This document shows positions 48,685 to 61,541 of a DNA stretch of 64,000 nt, in pieces. Made by a program: the position numbers and the translations under genes. Within the stretch, counting starts at the first letter, position 1. The number at the start of each line of letters is the position of its first letter. The stretch comes from Ifrita kowaldi (lineage: Eukaryota > Chordata > Aves > Passeriformes > Cinclosomatidae). The stretch covers positions 124,001 through 188,000 of the forward strand of contig VZRS01014850.1 of assembly GCA_013398055.1 (NCBI GenBank). Reading direction: 5' to 3'. The notes under the pieces were generated by a model that searched no databases, was not told the DNA's origin, and saw nothing but the letters and a program-made list of their open reading frames with translations.

Positions 48685-51600
48685 ACTTTTAAGAGTTGTT
48701 TTATCTGATTTGGGGAGCAGATAAAAAGATTGAAGAGTATTTCCCTGACATTTATGGTTCACCTGGGACTCTGTCGGAAGTAAAAACACACGCACACACA
48801 CACAAATTTTTCTCAGACAGGGCATTAATATTTCTAACCATTGTATTAAAGTCATAACTGTGTTGTATTAAGAACAATTCAACAATGCATAAAGAGAAGC
48901 TTGTATGTAGGTCCATACTATCCCATGGGAGAAAACAACGTGGAAAGGAATAATTCATGAGGTTCTCCTGAGATTTTTCTTAAGAATAATAAAAGGGGGA
49001 ACAAAGGATGAGAAGCTGGAAGAAAAAGAAGAGGTCAGATGCCAGTAGTCCTTTCTAGGAAAAGTGCTTAGTGTTTTGGACAATCTGGAAACCTTCCTGT
49101 CATCAGTTGCTGATCAGAACTCTACAGAATGGAGGCTATCATGTTCTTTAGAGAATGCTAGCTTTTAGTGGCATTCTCCATTACAGTGTTTTGGGTTGTG
49201 TTTTTTCTTGCTGGACAAAGGGCAAATATGTCAAGAAGAAAATACCAACTGTCACCAAAAAAGTGACAGTTTTAATGTGCAAATTAATTTTAATGAGATA
49301 AAAAAATGAGAGGTTTCGAAAAAAGATAACCTATACATAACTTCAAAACCCCCAAAATGTAAACAATACAGGCTTTCCATGAAGGCAGCCTAAAGAAATA
49401 TATTATGAGCTTTTATCGAGAGGTAGAAGTTGAACTACACTGTTTTGAAAAGTTACTGTTAAACTTTGCATGTGAACAAATCATCTCAGTAGATCTTAAA
49501 AAAATGTAAGAAAAAGGGCCGAGATCTTGTAAGTGTGATTGCTCCCATGTATAGGAAAGAACCTGAAGGCAAAGCTGGAATAAAATATCGGAACAAAAAT
49601 AAAGTAAAATAAGTTATGAAGACTTTAAAAAGTGAATGAATTAACACTAAAAAAGTAATACGTGCTGCATTTGGGGAATACATCTTCTATTTTTCATACA
49701 TGGGAATTATTATCTCTAATGAACAGTATGTTAGATAAAAACAAGAGGAAAATGGAAAGGCAAATATTAAATTTAAGATGCAAACAGCAGGGAAAAAAAA
49801 AGCCCTTCTATATGTGTACTGAAATATCAGCAAAATGCCCTGTGATATCTATTCTGTAGTGAGTCACAGCATAATTATATTACAATTTAAGTAAAATTTG
49901 CAGAGGCATATAATTTTTCATAATTTCACTCGGCTGCTAATTATCCCTGCCTCCCATCAGTTTCAGCAAGAGAAGGATTAGTAGCAAGATGCAGTACTTC
50001 CACATATAGTAGTTATTAGTACCATAAGAAGAGTTGAGGAGTACTAAGGACTTATAAAATTATCAACTGGGTATTATCAGTAATGTTATTAATGCACACT
50101 TCGTAGAACATTTTTAAATGCACCACTTAAACACAAATTTCTATTATCATCCTGTGAAAGTCAAACAGTATTTCTTAATATTTCTTTAAAATGTCTTAGA
50201 GTATACAAGACATTAGTCATTATCAAGACTCATTTTTAGCCACTCCACAGTTGACAGCTTTAGAGATATATCTTGTACACTTTCAGTAGAGGAGTGCAAT
50301 ATTTAAAAACCAAAAATAACATAAATTGAACTATCAATTTCAGTTTAGACCTGGATTCCTTTCCTTCTTGTTGCATTTTCCCATTTGACAAAACACTAGG
50401 ACATTATATTGTTCTGAGTTTGTCCCTCCTCAAAGCAAATAGCTTAATTCATACTGAGACCTGGATAGAGCAAAAGCTGAATTTCTAATTATGAGCACTT
50501 GGTATGATTTACAAAATCCCACTGTCACTACTGCTCAGTCTGACTGGTTTCCTATGTTTGTGCTGACCTCCAGTTATGTTGATCTTTGATGCATTTTACT
50601 GAAAAAACCCCATAACCCTATCTTCCCAGGTCAGTGTCGGCCTTGTTATTTTCAGAAAATGTACTGCCCTTTACAAAACATTATCAGTCTTGAGATGCAA
50701 AGATGTGGTTCTTGTGTAACTTAGTAAATTAAGAATTCCCAGAGTTAGGCAAACATCATTGCAGTTTATAATATAGCCATTGTAAAACCTAGAGTACCTG
50801 TCTCTGGGGACATCTTATATTATACAAGGAGTATAGAATCTAGAAATAAATTGAGAGAGCTCAAATCTGTGAAAACAGTGAAACGTAAAATAAATTTTGA
50901 AGAAAAGAAGGTCTGGGGACGAATCTAACAAATCTTTCTGTCCATTCTTTTGTTGTTTCTTTTTTTAATCCAGACACCATTAATTCTTTTTTCCTCCCTA
51001 TTTTACTTTATCTGCAAAGACAGATTAATATTCCACATATATATATATATTTGAGCTCTACTAATTTTAGTGCCTCACTCTGTGGATATTGAATCTGACC
51101 TTCTCTTTCTGTATCTGAATTGCAACTAAACTGTTAATATTAAGGGACTAAACTGTAATATAATTTTTGCTTAAAAAGACTTCCAAACATTACTGACAGT
51201 TTATAATTTTCTTAAGCTAACAAACAAATGATGAATACGGTCATATTCAGAATTATGCACTCCTGTCACTGGAAGATGTTGATCCTTTAAAAATTCTTAC
51301 TGTACCTGTACACAAAACGAAGGCACCAACATAACCCTAGCATTCAGGTAACATTTTGCAGACCTTTATTTTAATGTTTGTGAGTTGTTAACCCAATACC
51401 CTATCACACATTCCTCCTCTCCTATTAAATATAAATAAAACTGGCCAATTCTAGCAATTTCAACTTTTCTTTGAATGTCTGACCACCACTGTGATCTCAC
51501 TTCAAAGTGGGCATCTCACGAGTTTTCAAAATTCCACACTCAACTCTCTTCTAGCTGTGGTAAGTATTTCAGAAATGTGCTCTGGCTAATAGCCATGCTC

Positions 51601-51779
51601 TAATCCAGCTGCTCTCTCATTCATTCCTCCTCCACTCCCCACAGTAGGACAGGGGCAGAAAATAAGAGAAATATGAATGAAAAAGCTCATGGTTTCAGAC
51701 AAACACTGGGAGATTGCTTAATAAGTACCATGGTCAGCAAAAACAGCCTTGATCTTGGGAAATTTAGAAATTTAGAGAA

Positions 51780-52450
51780 TTGCCTCCCTCGACCTGCTGG
51801 CCACTCCTCTTTTGATGCAGCCCAGGGTGCAGCTGGCCTTCTGGACTGCAAGCACACACTGTTGGTTCATGTCCAGCTCTAACCCACGAGTCTTTCTCAT
51901 CTGCTCTCAATGACTTCTCCCAGTCCGTACTTGTATCTGGGATTGCCCTGACCCAGATGCAGCACCTTGTACTTGGACTCATTGAACCTCATGAGGTTCC
52001 ACTGGATCCTCTTCTCAGATTAGTCCAGGTCCCCCTGGATGACATCCCATCTTCCAGATGTGTCAAATGCGCCACTCAGCTTCATGTCACATGCAAACTT
52101 GCTGAGGGTGCACACGATCACACCGTCTGTGTCATTGACAGAGATGTTGAAGAGCACCACGCCCAAGACAGACCCCTGAGAGACACCTCTTGGTCACTGG
52201 CCTCCACTTAGACTCAATGACACAGACTTGTTGACCATAACCTCTGACTCCATCCATCCATCCATCCATCCATCCATCCATCCATCCATCCATTTCCAAT
52301 TTGGAGAGAAGGACATTGCGTGGTACTGAATTGAAGGCCTTGCAGAAGTCTGGATAGGTAACATCTGTTGATTTTCCTTTGTCAACAACTGTCATCACTG
52401 GATCATAGAAGGTCACCAGACTGGTCAGGCAATTGGTCAAGACCTTCAAG
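51780..52450 (-). mobile_element. CR1 LINE fragment, RT domain with internal repeat expansion
   Basis: On the minus strand this is CR1 reverse transcriptase from the CLTSLVTFYD region (near 52430), through DKGKSTDVTYPDFCKAFNSV (near 52330-52390), to WRPVT near 52200, the catalytic box (FADDTKL changed to FACDMKL, about 52080-52100) and the thumb region ending near 51780. Frameshifts and the altered box show it is dead. A GATG tetranucleotide array (52251-52292) interrupts it. The 3' tail typical of CR1 is missing, so it is an internal fragment. Confidence 0.85.
52251..52292. repeat. (CATC)n microsatellite inside CR1
   Basis: Ten and a half uninterrupted CATC units form a 42-bp perfect tetranucleotide array. 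On the CR1 sense strand it is (GATG)n and reads as repeated MDGW in one frame. It replaces part of the RT sequence that normally contains a DGW motif and probably grew from it. Confidence 0.95.
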
Positions 52451-54198
52451 ACAAACCTGCTTCAGTGTGGATGTTTTGGATATCTGCTTCACCAAGGAAT
52501 ACCTTCTGCTCCTCCAGGCTTAGACTTACCTCTGCTGTTTCTAGTTCTTTTTTGTTCTCTAGTCTCTCTCTCTCTCCCTGTTTTTTTACACCGTTTTTTG
52601 AATGGTCTTTCAGAGATGCCACGAGTGTGCCCTGCCGATGGTCCCTTGAGACTGGCTGCATACAGCATGGGACACCCCCTTTTCCCTGAGAGGCCACACC
52701 TATGGCCCCTGCTGCCAATTCCTGGGCACCTGAACCCAGCACAAGAACTTTCTCTGCTTGGCTTTTGTTGTTTTGTTTTTTGTTTGGCTTTTTCTATACT
52801 CAAAATGTATGTATCAAGCTTAGAAAACATTTGCTCTTTTATGTCTGCAAAAAAAGCCAACTGAACCTTTCAGTCTGAACTGAGCTGTTAGCTTCATCAT
52901 TTCCATTCATCATTTCCCTTTTATTTCTGTGTGTACAGATGCATCTTCCTGTTTCTATCTACAGCTCATGCCAGCTATTAAACTTAGAATTGATTAGTAA
53001 GAACTCCAAATAATGGCTTGGAATATCATGAATATTTACAGAAAGGTAACAAGTATTGCAGACAGGATCTTGTGAACATGGGCAAGACACTTTTCAGTGT
53101 CAGTCATATGATTAATATCAAACTAACAAAAGCAATTATTATTGAACAGAGAACTTTTCAGATGACGTTGGGTTTATCGTAAGCCTCTCAAGTGACTTTC
53201 AGCCATCGCTCAAGCAAGATGAGCTTTTGAGCTTTGAAATTGTCCCTTATTTTACAAAGCACCACTGTGACGAAGCTCAGTTTACTAACAGAACTAGCAA
53301 AACCAGAAGTAAAAGAGAGATGATGTGTGGGAACAATTTCCACCTTAAAATAAAAACATTAATTAAAAGAAATAAAAATAGACAAACTAGGTATTTGATT
53401 GTAGCAATATTCCACACACATAACAGTTCAGGTGATTTCAGACTCACTTAGGCTAGACAGAAAACGCAACTCCCAATGTAACAATTTGTCCACATTTAGA
53501 ACTTTGCTAACATAAAATAGCCAAAACAAAGAAAGCATACACAGAAGCATACAAAATACAAATGAAAGCCTATTTTTAGTTTTGACAGAAGATGTAAGTC
53601 TAATTCTCGTTTTCTATTTTCCTCTGTATTTTTAGGTCATGGCAATGTTACGTGGCAAACACTTGCCTTCCTGAAAAAAAGATTTATAAATTATACTAAT
53701 ATTCTGTGTTTTGTTCTTTGAGAGGTACCAAATACACTGCTGAATATTTGGAGGAATGGGCAAAACAACTGATTTTACCATAAAATACTTATTTTGGAAA
53801 AAATATACTTCTATTGAACTATTATAAAAGAAGGTTATTATTATGATCTGTTTGTACATGAAAATGTTCATGCCCCAGATTTCTCTTTTCTTTCAAATAT
53901 TTGAAGACTGTACAATCCTGAATGTATAATGCTGAGTGTATTTTGGGCTGCAATCTAGTCTGCATGCGCTTCTTTTGCTATATTTATTTTTTAAATGATT
54001 GGTCTGTGAAACATATTTTCTCTATATTTAACAGGGGTTCAAATACACAGCAAATAAAAACAGACGGAGTTTGTTGCATATCATTTCCACTTCTTTTCTT
54101 TGAAACAGCAGAAGTATGTAGCTTGTTATGCATCACTTTTCTATTATTTATGAGAGGTTTTGGTAGAAAGCTGTTAAAAATAACTTTCAGTTACTTAC

Positions 54199-54365
54199 AC
54201 TGATATCTTCCAAATCTAAGCTGTTCAGAATGACATTGTTCCTCTTCCAGACGATGGGAGGTCTCAGGGTTCCCTGGATGGCACAGCTTAAGACAGCACT
54301 CTGTCCCACTGTTGCTGCAGTGGTGCTTATTTTCTGATCTTCAAGCAGACTCAGCTGAACTACAT
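54199..54365 (-). CDS. FSTL5: FSTL5 exon: first half of Ig domain 1
   Basis: This 167-nt exon encodes the N-terminal half of the first I-set Ig domain of follistatin-like 5, a secreted glycoprotein. It begins with two bases completing a codon from an upstream exon outside the window, then runs 55 codons from VVQLSLLEDQ to NSLDLEDIS. Numbering the split codon as residue 1, the B-strand cysteine is residue 28 (VLSCAIQG) and the core tryptophan is residue 40 (IVWKRNN). Both match known FSTL5 and the I-set pattern. On the minus strand the acceptor is TTTTCGCAG at 54366-54374. The donor is AGT followed by GTAAGT (54193-54198), a strong donor despite a T at the last exon base. The exon ends in phase 0 and joins the exon at 34040 without a frame break. 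FSTL4 is the close paralogue and the main alternative, but later exons fit FSTL5 better. Confidence 0.9.
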
Positions 54366-56263
54366 CTGCGAAAAGTGTATCATTTGTAAGATCAATTAGC
54401 AGGCAGTTTCATAAGCTTAATCAGCATGAACTTTCTGCATACTGGTAATTCAAGAATTTTAACTGGAACGAAAGTAAAAAGAACTTCCAAAAACTCCAGT
54501 AAGTTCAGAGTATTTCATATAAAGGTCAGTGTGACATTTCAATTAAATTGACTGACAAGTATCAGCCTGTAAGAAGCAGCATTTAACATGAAAGCGAATT
54601 CCAGAGGTAAGACTGTAATACACCTGACTGTGTATCCAAAATCAGACACCAGAAGTTATCTGACAGTTAAGGCAGGTGCAGTGGACTAGTCAGAACATTT
54701 ATTCTATTTTTTTCAAGCTAACTAACTGGTCATCATTAGTCAATCTTGAAAAAAATCCTAAAAAAATTTAGCCATATGTGATAGGAAACCAGACCTTGAA
54801 ACTTTCTCTGTTCATATATGTACTAAATAGCTCCAATATTAACAGAAGGCTAATTCACTTCTATGTCCAGAACTCATTTGGACATTTGCACAGAAAAAGA
54901 GTGATACACATCAAACTGATGACACTGCATACTCTTCCCTCTTGTGTAATTGCTTTAAGTTACAGGCTGATCAGCTAAGAGCTAGCTTTTCACTTGTGGT
55001 GGACCTGAATAAATATAACCTATTAAAATTCTATACTTGTAAGGATTTTGTCATATTAGACAAAAGAACTATATAGGAACTGAAGATCATCCAAATAACA
55101 ATTTTTCCACCCAGCTGCTAAAGCATGAAAAATCTCTGGTTTTTATCTTTCATTCTTCAAGTAAACTACAAAAGGCATCATGTGTCTATTCTCTTTTAAT
55201 TATGTAAATACTTTCATATAAGAGACACATTAACTCTTTCATTATAGGAAAGAAGGCATCTGTAACGAAGTTAAGATCTTCTATAGGCTCCTTTTAGCCT
55301 CATAGAAGCAATACTTTGTAATTAACACTTCCCCCCCATCCTCCTTTCAGCCTTCCAAGCATTAAAAAAGCATGTTAGCATCCTCAGGAAAATAAGGTTA
55401 GCTTTTCAATAATTAAATTAAACTCTTTAAAAATGTGATTAAAAATTATAATTTTATACTTAGGTCCAAAGAGAGGCCCCCTGATTCTTTCCTCTTTCAG
55501 AAGGAATGCACTCTATGACTCAAAATGTGACTGATAGTGCCCACCAGACGTGCCCAAATGAGACTGACCTTTTTTAATTAGATGCATTACCTGACACAAT
55601 GCCTTACACGAAGGACTAGGAAATGTACCAATTTAATTTGACTCTTCTGTTTACTGTACTTTTAACAATCTACTGCATCCTCAGAAGCACTTCTATGCTA
55701 CAGGAGATTGTTCTTCAGTGACGCTACCTTGCAGACTTACTGAGACATAACTGCATGGCTACTGAATGATTCAAAACGTCTGGTAGCCAACTAATAGTAT
55801 TTTGCTTCCTTACTGAGCTCACTATGCAAAGATCTCAAAAGTGAGATAAATATTCTGATATTTCCTTTATAAATTTATATTACTTGTATTTTTCAAAGTC
55901 ACTATTCAAGTTAGGAAAGGTATGAAGGAGGGATCATGAAATTGGCAGGTGTTATAGGGCTGTCTCTGAAAACTGCTAACCTTCACATGGTAAACTGACA
56001 CAGGCAATGTAAATTCTACAAGATTTCAAAGTCTTTTTTCAATTAACTTCAGTATTACTACGGATGCCTGCGTAAACAAGGCCAGTCACTCTTACAGATG
56101 TTTGTAACTTTTAATTAGAGGATGACACTAGAAAAGAGAGCCTCTATCAAATATAAAGCTTAACATTTTCTACATGAGCAGAGATGATATTCTGAAATCA
56201 AAACAGAGACTATCATTTTGTTGACACCAAGAGGTCAATGTTTTTTTTTAAACTGACTTGCTT

Positions 56264-56342
56264 TTAATAGTAATGATAACCTCGTCATCAACAATAATTA
56301 CGATAATGATGATAATAACAACAATAATAATAATAATAATAT
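56264..56342. repeat. Imperfect AAT/GAT trinucleotide tract
   Basis: Mixed AAT, GAT and AAC triplets end in six AAT units. It is low-complexity sequence. The small minus-strand open frame crossing it is an isoleucine/valine-rich artefact. Confidence 0.85.
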
Positions 56343-57778
56343 AGGATGCAAACACTGATTTTGCCAGAGAAACTCCCAAAAAATTTCTGAAAAAATTCTC
56401 ACTCTTCAATACAATATATTGATATACCATTTGCAATTTTTATCTCATGACTATATTGTAATAAAAGGGCCAAATGCAGAATTTTAAAAAATTAAGAAAT
56501 AGTTGTACTACCTGTAACTAGTCAATTCAGTGATGTTACATATTTCTTAAGAGCTATGAAAAAAACCCTATTCTAATAAATGCTAGATTATTGCTTTCCT
56601 GCAAAATACTGAACATTTATGCAAAAACCATCACATATTATACAATTATGTATATTTATATTATTATTTAATAGGAAAAAAGGTATGTAAGTTACATTAC
56701 AGCTTTTTTAATTTTCTTGAGAGAAAACTATTGCATATACTTTCTCCTTATTGGGGGAAAAAAGGTCACCACCCAACCCAAAAAGCACTAAGCCTACAGG
56801 GCAGTACCTGGTGCAGAATCTTTGGCAGGTAACTCCCTGAAAATTCCTGTCCATTAACTGTCTGCAACCACAGTGAAACAGGCACACACTGCTGGGGATG
56901 GAAGGGTGCGGTGTGTACAAAAACATGTCAGGTGCACAGAGCAGAACTTGTCTCACAGTTCAGGCACTATGACATTCGTTTGGAAATACTGGCCAGGAAT
57001 GAAAAGATGCATTTACCTTCTATTATTTTCTCCTTGAAAGAAATAAACCGGGTTCTGAGAGCAAATATTTTTTAGACAGATACTGATGTCACGTCACTAA
57101 GAGATATTCCTGACTAGGATGACTCCTAGCTTTCCCTCCATGTTGCATTTGTAGATCAATAATAATTGTTTGAAGTTTAGTCACGCACATTTTATTTATG
57201 TAACGTTAAATAAAAAAGCAGAGTAAAGGTTTAGAAAATTTAGAAGTGAAATTAATTCTGTTTACTGACACCATCACCAAGCAAAAAAGCAAATGTGGGT
57301 ATTGCTGGTTACAGAGCAGTAATAGTATAACTAGCCAGCAGACATTACCTTTTACAGCTTGCTATTTTTAGAAGTGTGGATCCTCTACTATGGTGTACCA
57401 TATTAATGAGTTTGTCTGTAACTCCTCCAGATGCAGTATCAATCTGACACGCATCCCTGGTTCCTAATTATAAAAGTTACTGGATACACGCTTTCAGATA
57501 AAGGGGAGAAATGCAAACAAAAAAAACCCCAAACCAAAACAACCCAAATGTTTAAATAAAAGCTAGAAGTATAGTTAGGAGATGAAAACAACAGACAACT
57601 CTGTAAAAATATCTGGTTGGAAATAAAATAAAGCTACCATAAAATAGGACAAAAGGAGTGAAAGCAGAGTGAATATTAACTACTGGGAAGACATTTTAGA
57701 ACTTTAACATTGACCAGGAAAAAGGAACTCTTACTGAAGAGTTATTAAAAAATACCAAAGATTTTAAACAACAAGGCA

Positions 57779-57814
57779 AAACAAAACCAAAACCAAAACC
57801 AACCAACCAACCAA
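57779..57814. repeat. AACC/CCAAAA simple repeat
   Basis: AACCAA and AACC units repeat several times in an A-rich context. No other function is visible. Confidence 0.75.
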
Positions 57815-60800
57815 TAAACTCCAAACAAGTAAACCAAATCAAAACTAATCATTTAAATATAAGATATTCCTGCACTGGTTGAGGAATGTGTGTTAGATGG
57901 TTGAAAGGGTTTGATAAATTCCCTGGCTGTTGAAGCCGTTCTGCAAACTTCCCTACCCTTCATCGTGCTTGGCTCATCCTGAGCCAAGTTCTTTTGGCTC
58001 TTCCCACCTTGTTTTTGTTACTGAAGTTATTACTGTATTTGATCCAGCTTGAATTTGTCCTTCTTGAAAACACGTGAAAGAAAACTGTACACAATATTTA
58101 GGATTAATTAAGTGGAATATATCAACTAATCCATATCTTTCACTGAAAGACTTTGGTCAATATGTCTGCAGAACGCAATTGCCATTTTCACACAGATCCC
58201 ATCGGGTTCCTCAGAGTTGCCCTGTAAATGACAGTTGCATACACTTTTCTTCTACTCTGCTCTTTCCAGCAGATTATTTCTCAGTAATTATACTAAAGTA
58301 TAATTTCTTACCATTAACCAAGTATAAGAACTTGTATTTTGTAACATTAATTTTCATATCACTTTTACTGTGCCGGGCTTTAAGGTTATCCAATTCCAAT
58401 CTTTAAATAAGTTTGCTACCCAGGTGGTCTTTGGAGAGCTTCAATAATAACTCCTTCTCAAAGTGGTATTTTCCCATTTCATTGAACCCGTATCATCTCC
58501 CTTTCATCCAGGTCCTTATTAATTTTATCACTACTAACTACCAGGATTTTAGTTGACTAAACAGATTCTAATGTGTAAATATCCCAAGTGCTTTACTGAA
58601 AATTATGAAAGCACTTTTTTTTGCATTGCTTCTCTTTAGTTATCTAGAATCTATTCTATAGACCTACTTTTGCTCGTCCTTCAGTTAAAATTAGATCAAA
58701 TTATGAATAGTTTTTCTATTATAATTTTCTAAGTACTTTCTAATATATCTTTCTCATATCTTTCAAAAATATCTTCAGAACTTACTGAAATCAAATGCAA
58801 AATGACATCACTCCAACTGAATCAAGAAATACTGCAAATGATGATCAATTAGATTAGAATGTAAGCACTTGAATTTTCTCAGTTTGACCAAAATGTAGTA
58901 AGTAAACTGAGAAAGGCAGGAAAAAGGAGTTTTCAAAGCTGACATGTTGCAAAACTATTACAACAGCAATATGGATAAACAAATAATGGAACCTTATTTT
59001 AGCATTGTTTTTTTCAGGAGTCATACATACTATCCTCAGTATGAGTTAAGCTTTATCAATATTCTTGTAAGTCAACAGATAAAATTATATCATTGCACTT
59101 TTAAAACAGAGAGGGGCGGTAGGGCTCTGCTAGGAAAAAAAAAAGATAGCTGCACAGTGCTTTGACCAACAATTCTGTTTTCTTAATCCTAACTACATTG
59201 GGTCGATGTGCATAACATGGAACAGTTTGATGCTCTAAATTTAGCACATTTAGGGGAAGAGCTGTTATACTTGGATTTGAGCTTTCTGAAGAAGTTAAAG
59301 AATAAATAGTAAAAGCAGGGCTATTTCAATTCTTTCCCTGTACATGAAAAAATTCAATCTGCAACTCCTTTGATGGCCCAAAATAGCCTGTAGGGGACTG
59401 TACACAATCATAAAATTCATTTGTGGTCTTAGAATACCAAATCTCGCTACTGATTTGGAAGAGAAGAGAAGCACTGAAGTATATGAAATTTAGTGAGGCT
59501 AAATAAGTTCCTTACTGTCTCTTAAGGATGAGTAAAGAAAAACCACAATATCACTCTGAACAAAAGGTTTTAAAAGCTAAGAAGTATGAGAAGATGTTAT
59601 ATTTGTAGTCTGTGTATCACTTTATAATTGATTATCTTGTTAAAGTGAGGAAGGAGGAAGTTCTTACTCAACTGGAGACTGCCTTGATTAATTTAATTCC
59701 ATTAACAAATGTGCAATTTGAATCTTCTCATTTGCCCCCATAAGTTCTGTGTATTTATTCAAAGCAGCCACAAAACTCTTCTGAGTCTAAACTAATGAAC
59801 ATTATGCCAAATGGTTCCCACTTTTTAAAATTAAGACAACATCAAGGCTGTATTTATTTTGTTTGCCTATTTCAAACCACATTTAAATAAAAACAACTTT
59901 TAAAACCAAGCAAAAAGCCTTTTGTCCATGAAATACAGTAAACTCTGTACTTAATGTATAACATTACTTGGTGGCTTGAATTAGCTGAAAGGTAGCGAGG
60001 TAATGTGCCTTTTACTCTTCTGGCATTGATCCCACTTTCCTTAAATTGACGTAAAAAAAGCTTTTTCATCAGTGTCATTTTGCTGTTCTTTTACAGCAAT
60101 TTTAAAATCAGCACACATCACCATTAGCATGACTAATTTTGTCATTATCTGCTGTATATTCTGCTTTGAACTTGTTGTAAACATATTATTCACATATTTA
60201 GTAGAATGTTTCAGTATGAAAAGTAACAGAACATGGTTCATGAGTGTCTGTTGCTAGGATCTTATGCTAGTAAATAAATCTTTCTGTTCCCAAAATCCAT
60301 TTAAAAGCACACACACAAACAAGCTGGAAAAAAAAAAAAGAAAAAGCATAAATAACTTTTGCATGACTCCTTAATGTTTTAGCTGCAGAGCTTGGATTAA
60401 AATTCAGGCAATACTGCTGTTACAAAAAGCTGAAAGCTCTTAACGTTATAATTATCACTTCTTGTTCTTTTGTCTTTGCTGACAAGAGACTTGAAAAACA
60501 CTTTTTTGTTGAAAATATAATACTGTAATAGCTCCTGTTTTTAGGAAGTCCTGTAGAAACCAATTCCATCAGAAAATTATCAGAAAACATGAAATAAAAC
60601 ACAGTCATTTCTGCATTTATTTATAGTACTAGTCAATGAAAAGAATAGAGAGTGATTCACTGGTTGTCCTAGGAAACATTTATTTTATGGGGGAACTTAA
60701 AGCTTCTCTGAAAGACAAATGTGAAGTTAACATCCCAAGGTTTCTTTTTCCTCTCACAAGAATAAAGTACATTTTATTCAAATACCTAGAAACACTAAGA

Positions 60801-61510
60801 GTGCTTCATGTTTTAACAGTACAAAGGATAAAGCAGAATATATCAGCTGACCTCTTGCTTCAGTGAATTTAGCATAAAATTCTTTTATTACTGAAACAGC
60901 GTTCATCTTTGATTTTTTAGGATCAAAAATTACTAAAGAAGCAAATATCTTTAAAGAAAACTTTTACAAATAATTTGAAATAAATAAAATTACTAATAAA
61001 TTATAGATTACTATATTTATGAAAATTTTATAGATGTATGTACTTATAAAGTACTTACTACAGAAGCAAAGTCCACATTATTTAATGGTTTTTTGAAGTA
61101 GTAAGAATGACCATAGACTGTGACTGTAAGAAGTAGCTAAAAGACTTTTGGATTAATGGGCTGCAAGTTGATTTGTCAGGAGAGAAACAGTGGAGTGATG
61201 ATAAGCAGTTTTATCAACTCTCTCCCCTCCAGCAGAGAAAAATTCAAATCAATGATTAGGAATTCTTTGGAAAGCATCTAAAAGGAAACAAAACCCGAAA
61301 TAATTTCGCTCCATGATTTGTAGACATGAATACTGTACGCAGCTCTGCGTCCTCTGCAAGGTAGGTAAAAGCTCAGAGGAAAGATAAGAGTGATCAAGGT
61401 ATGGAGCAGTTTAAATATATATTAAAAAAAATCAGATAGGCTTGAACTTTTATTTAAAAAAAACCTAATGATGCAGAGAGCTTTGACAGAAGCCAATAAA
61501 TTCATGGATA

Positions 61511-61541
61511 TCATGGAAATGCTGGGAAAGCATTTCCATGA
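61511..61541. repeat. Perfect 13-bp hairpin with 5-base loop
   Basis: TCATGGAAATGCT pairs exactly with AGCATTTCCATGA around the loop GGGAA. Confidence 0.88.

Larger units (their letters stand above)
34041..54198 (-). other. FSTL5: FSTL5 intron splitting Ig domain 1 (about 20.2 kb)
   Basis: This is the largest complete intron in the window. It holds a CR1 endonuclease-region fragment (34515-35165), a retroviral env remnant with LTR (about 46190-47351), an ERVL-like LTR (48161-48610), and a CR1 RT fragment with an internal tetranucleotide repeat (51780-52450). The 17 kb at 35.2-46.1 kb, plus 48.7-51.7 kb and 52.9-54.2 kb, show only AT-rich sequence with no identifiable gene. A GC-richer piece at 52450-52770 next to the CR1 is unassigned. 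Confidence 0.8.

Noticed and set aside
51780..52870. Several open frames of 65-143 codons on both strands
   Set aside because: Those before 52450 are CR1 RT pieces or their antisense. Those after it are in an unassigned GC-rich block with conflicting overlapping frames.
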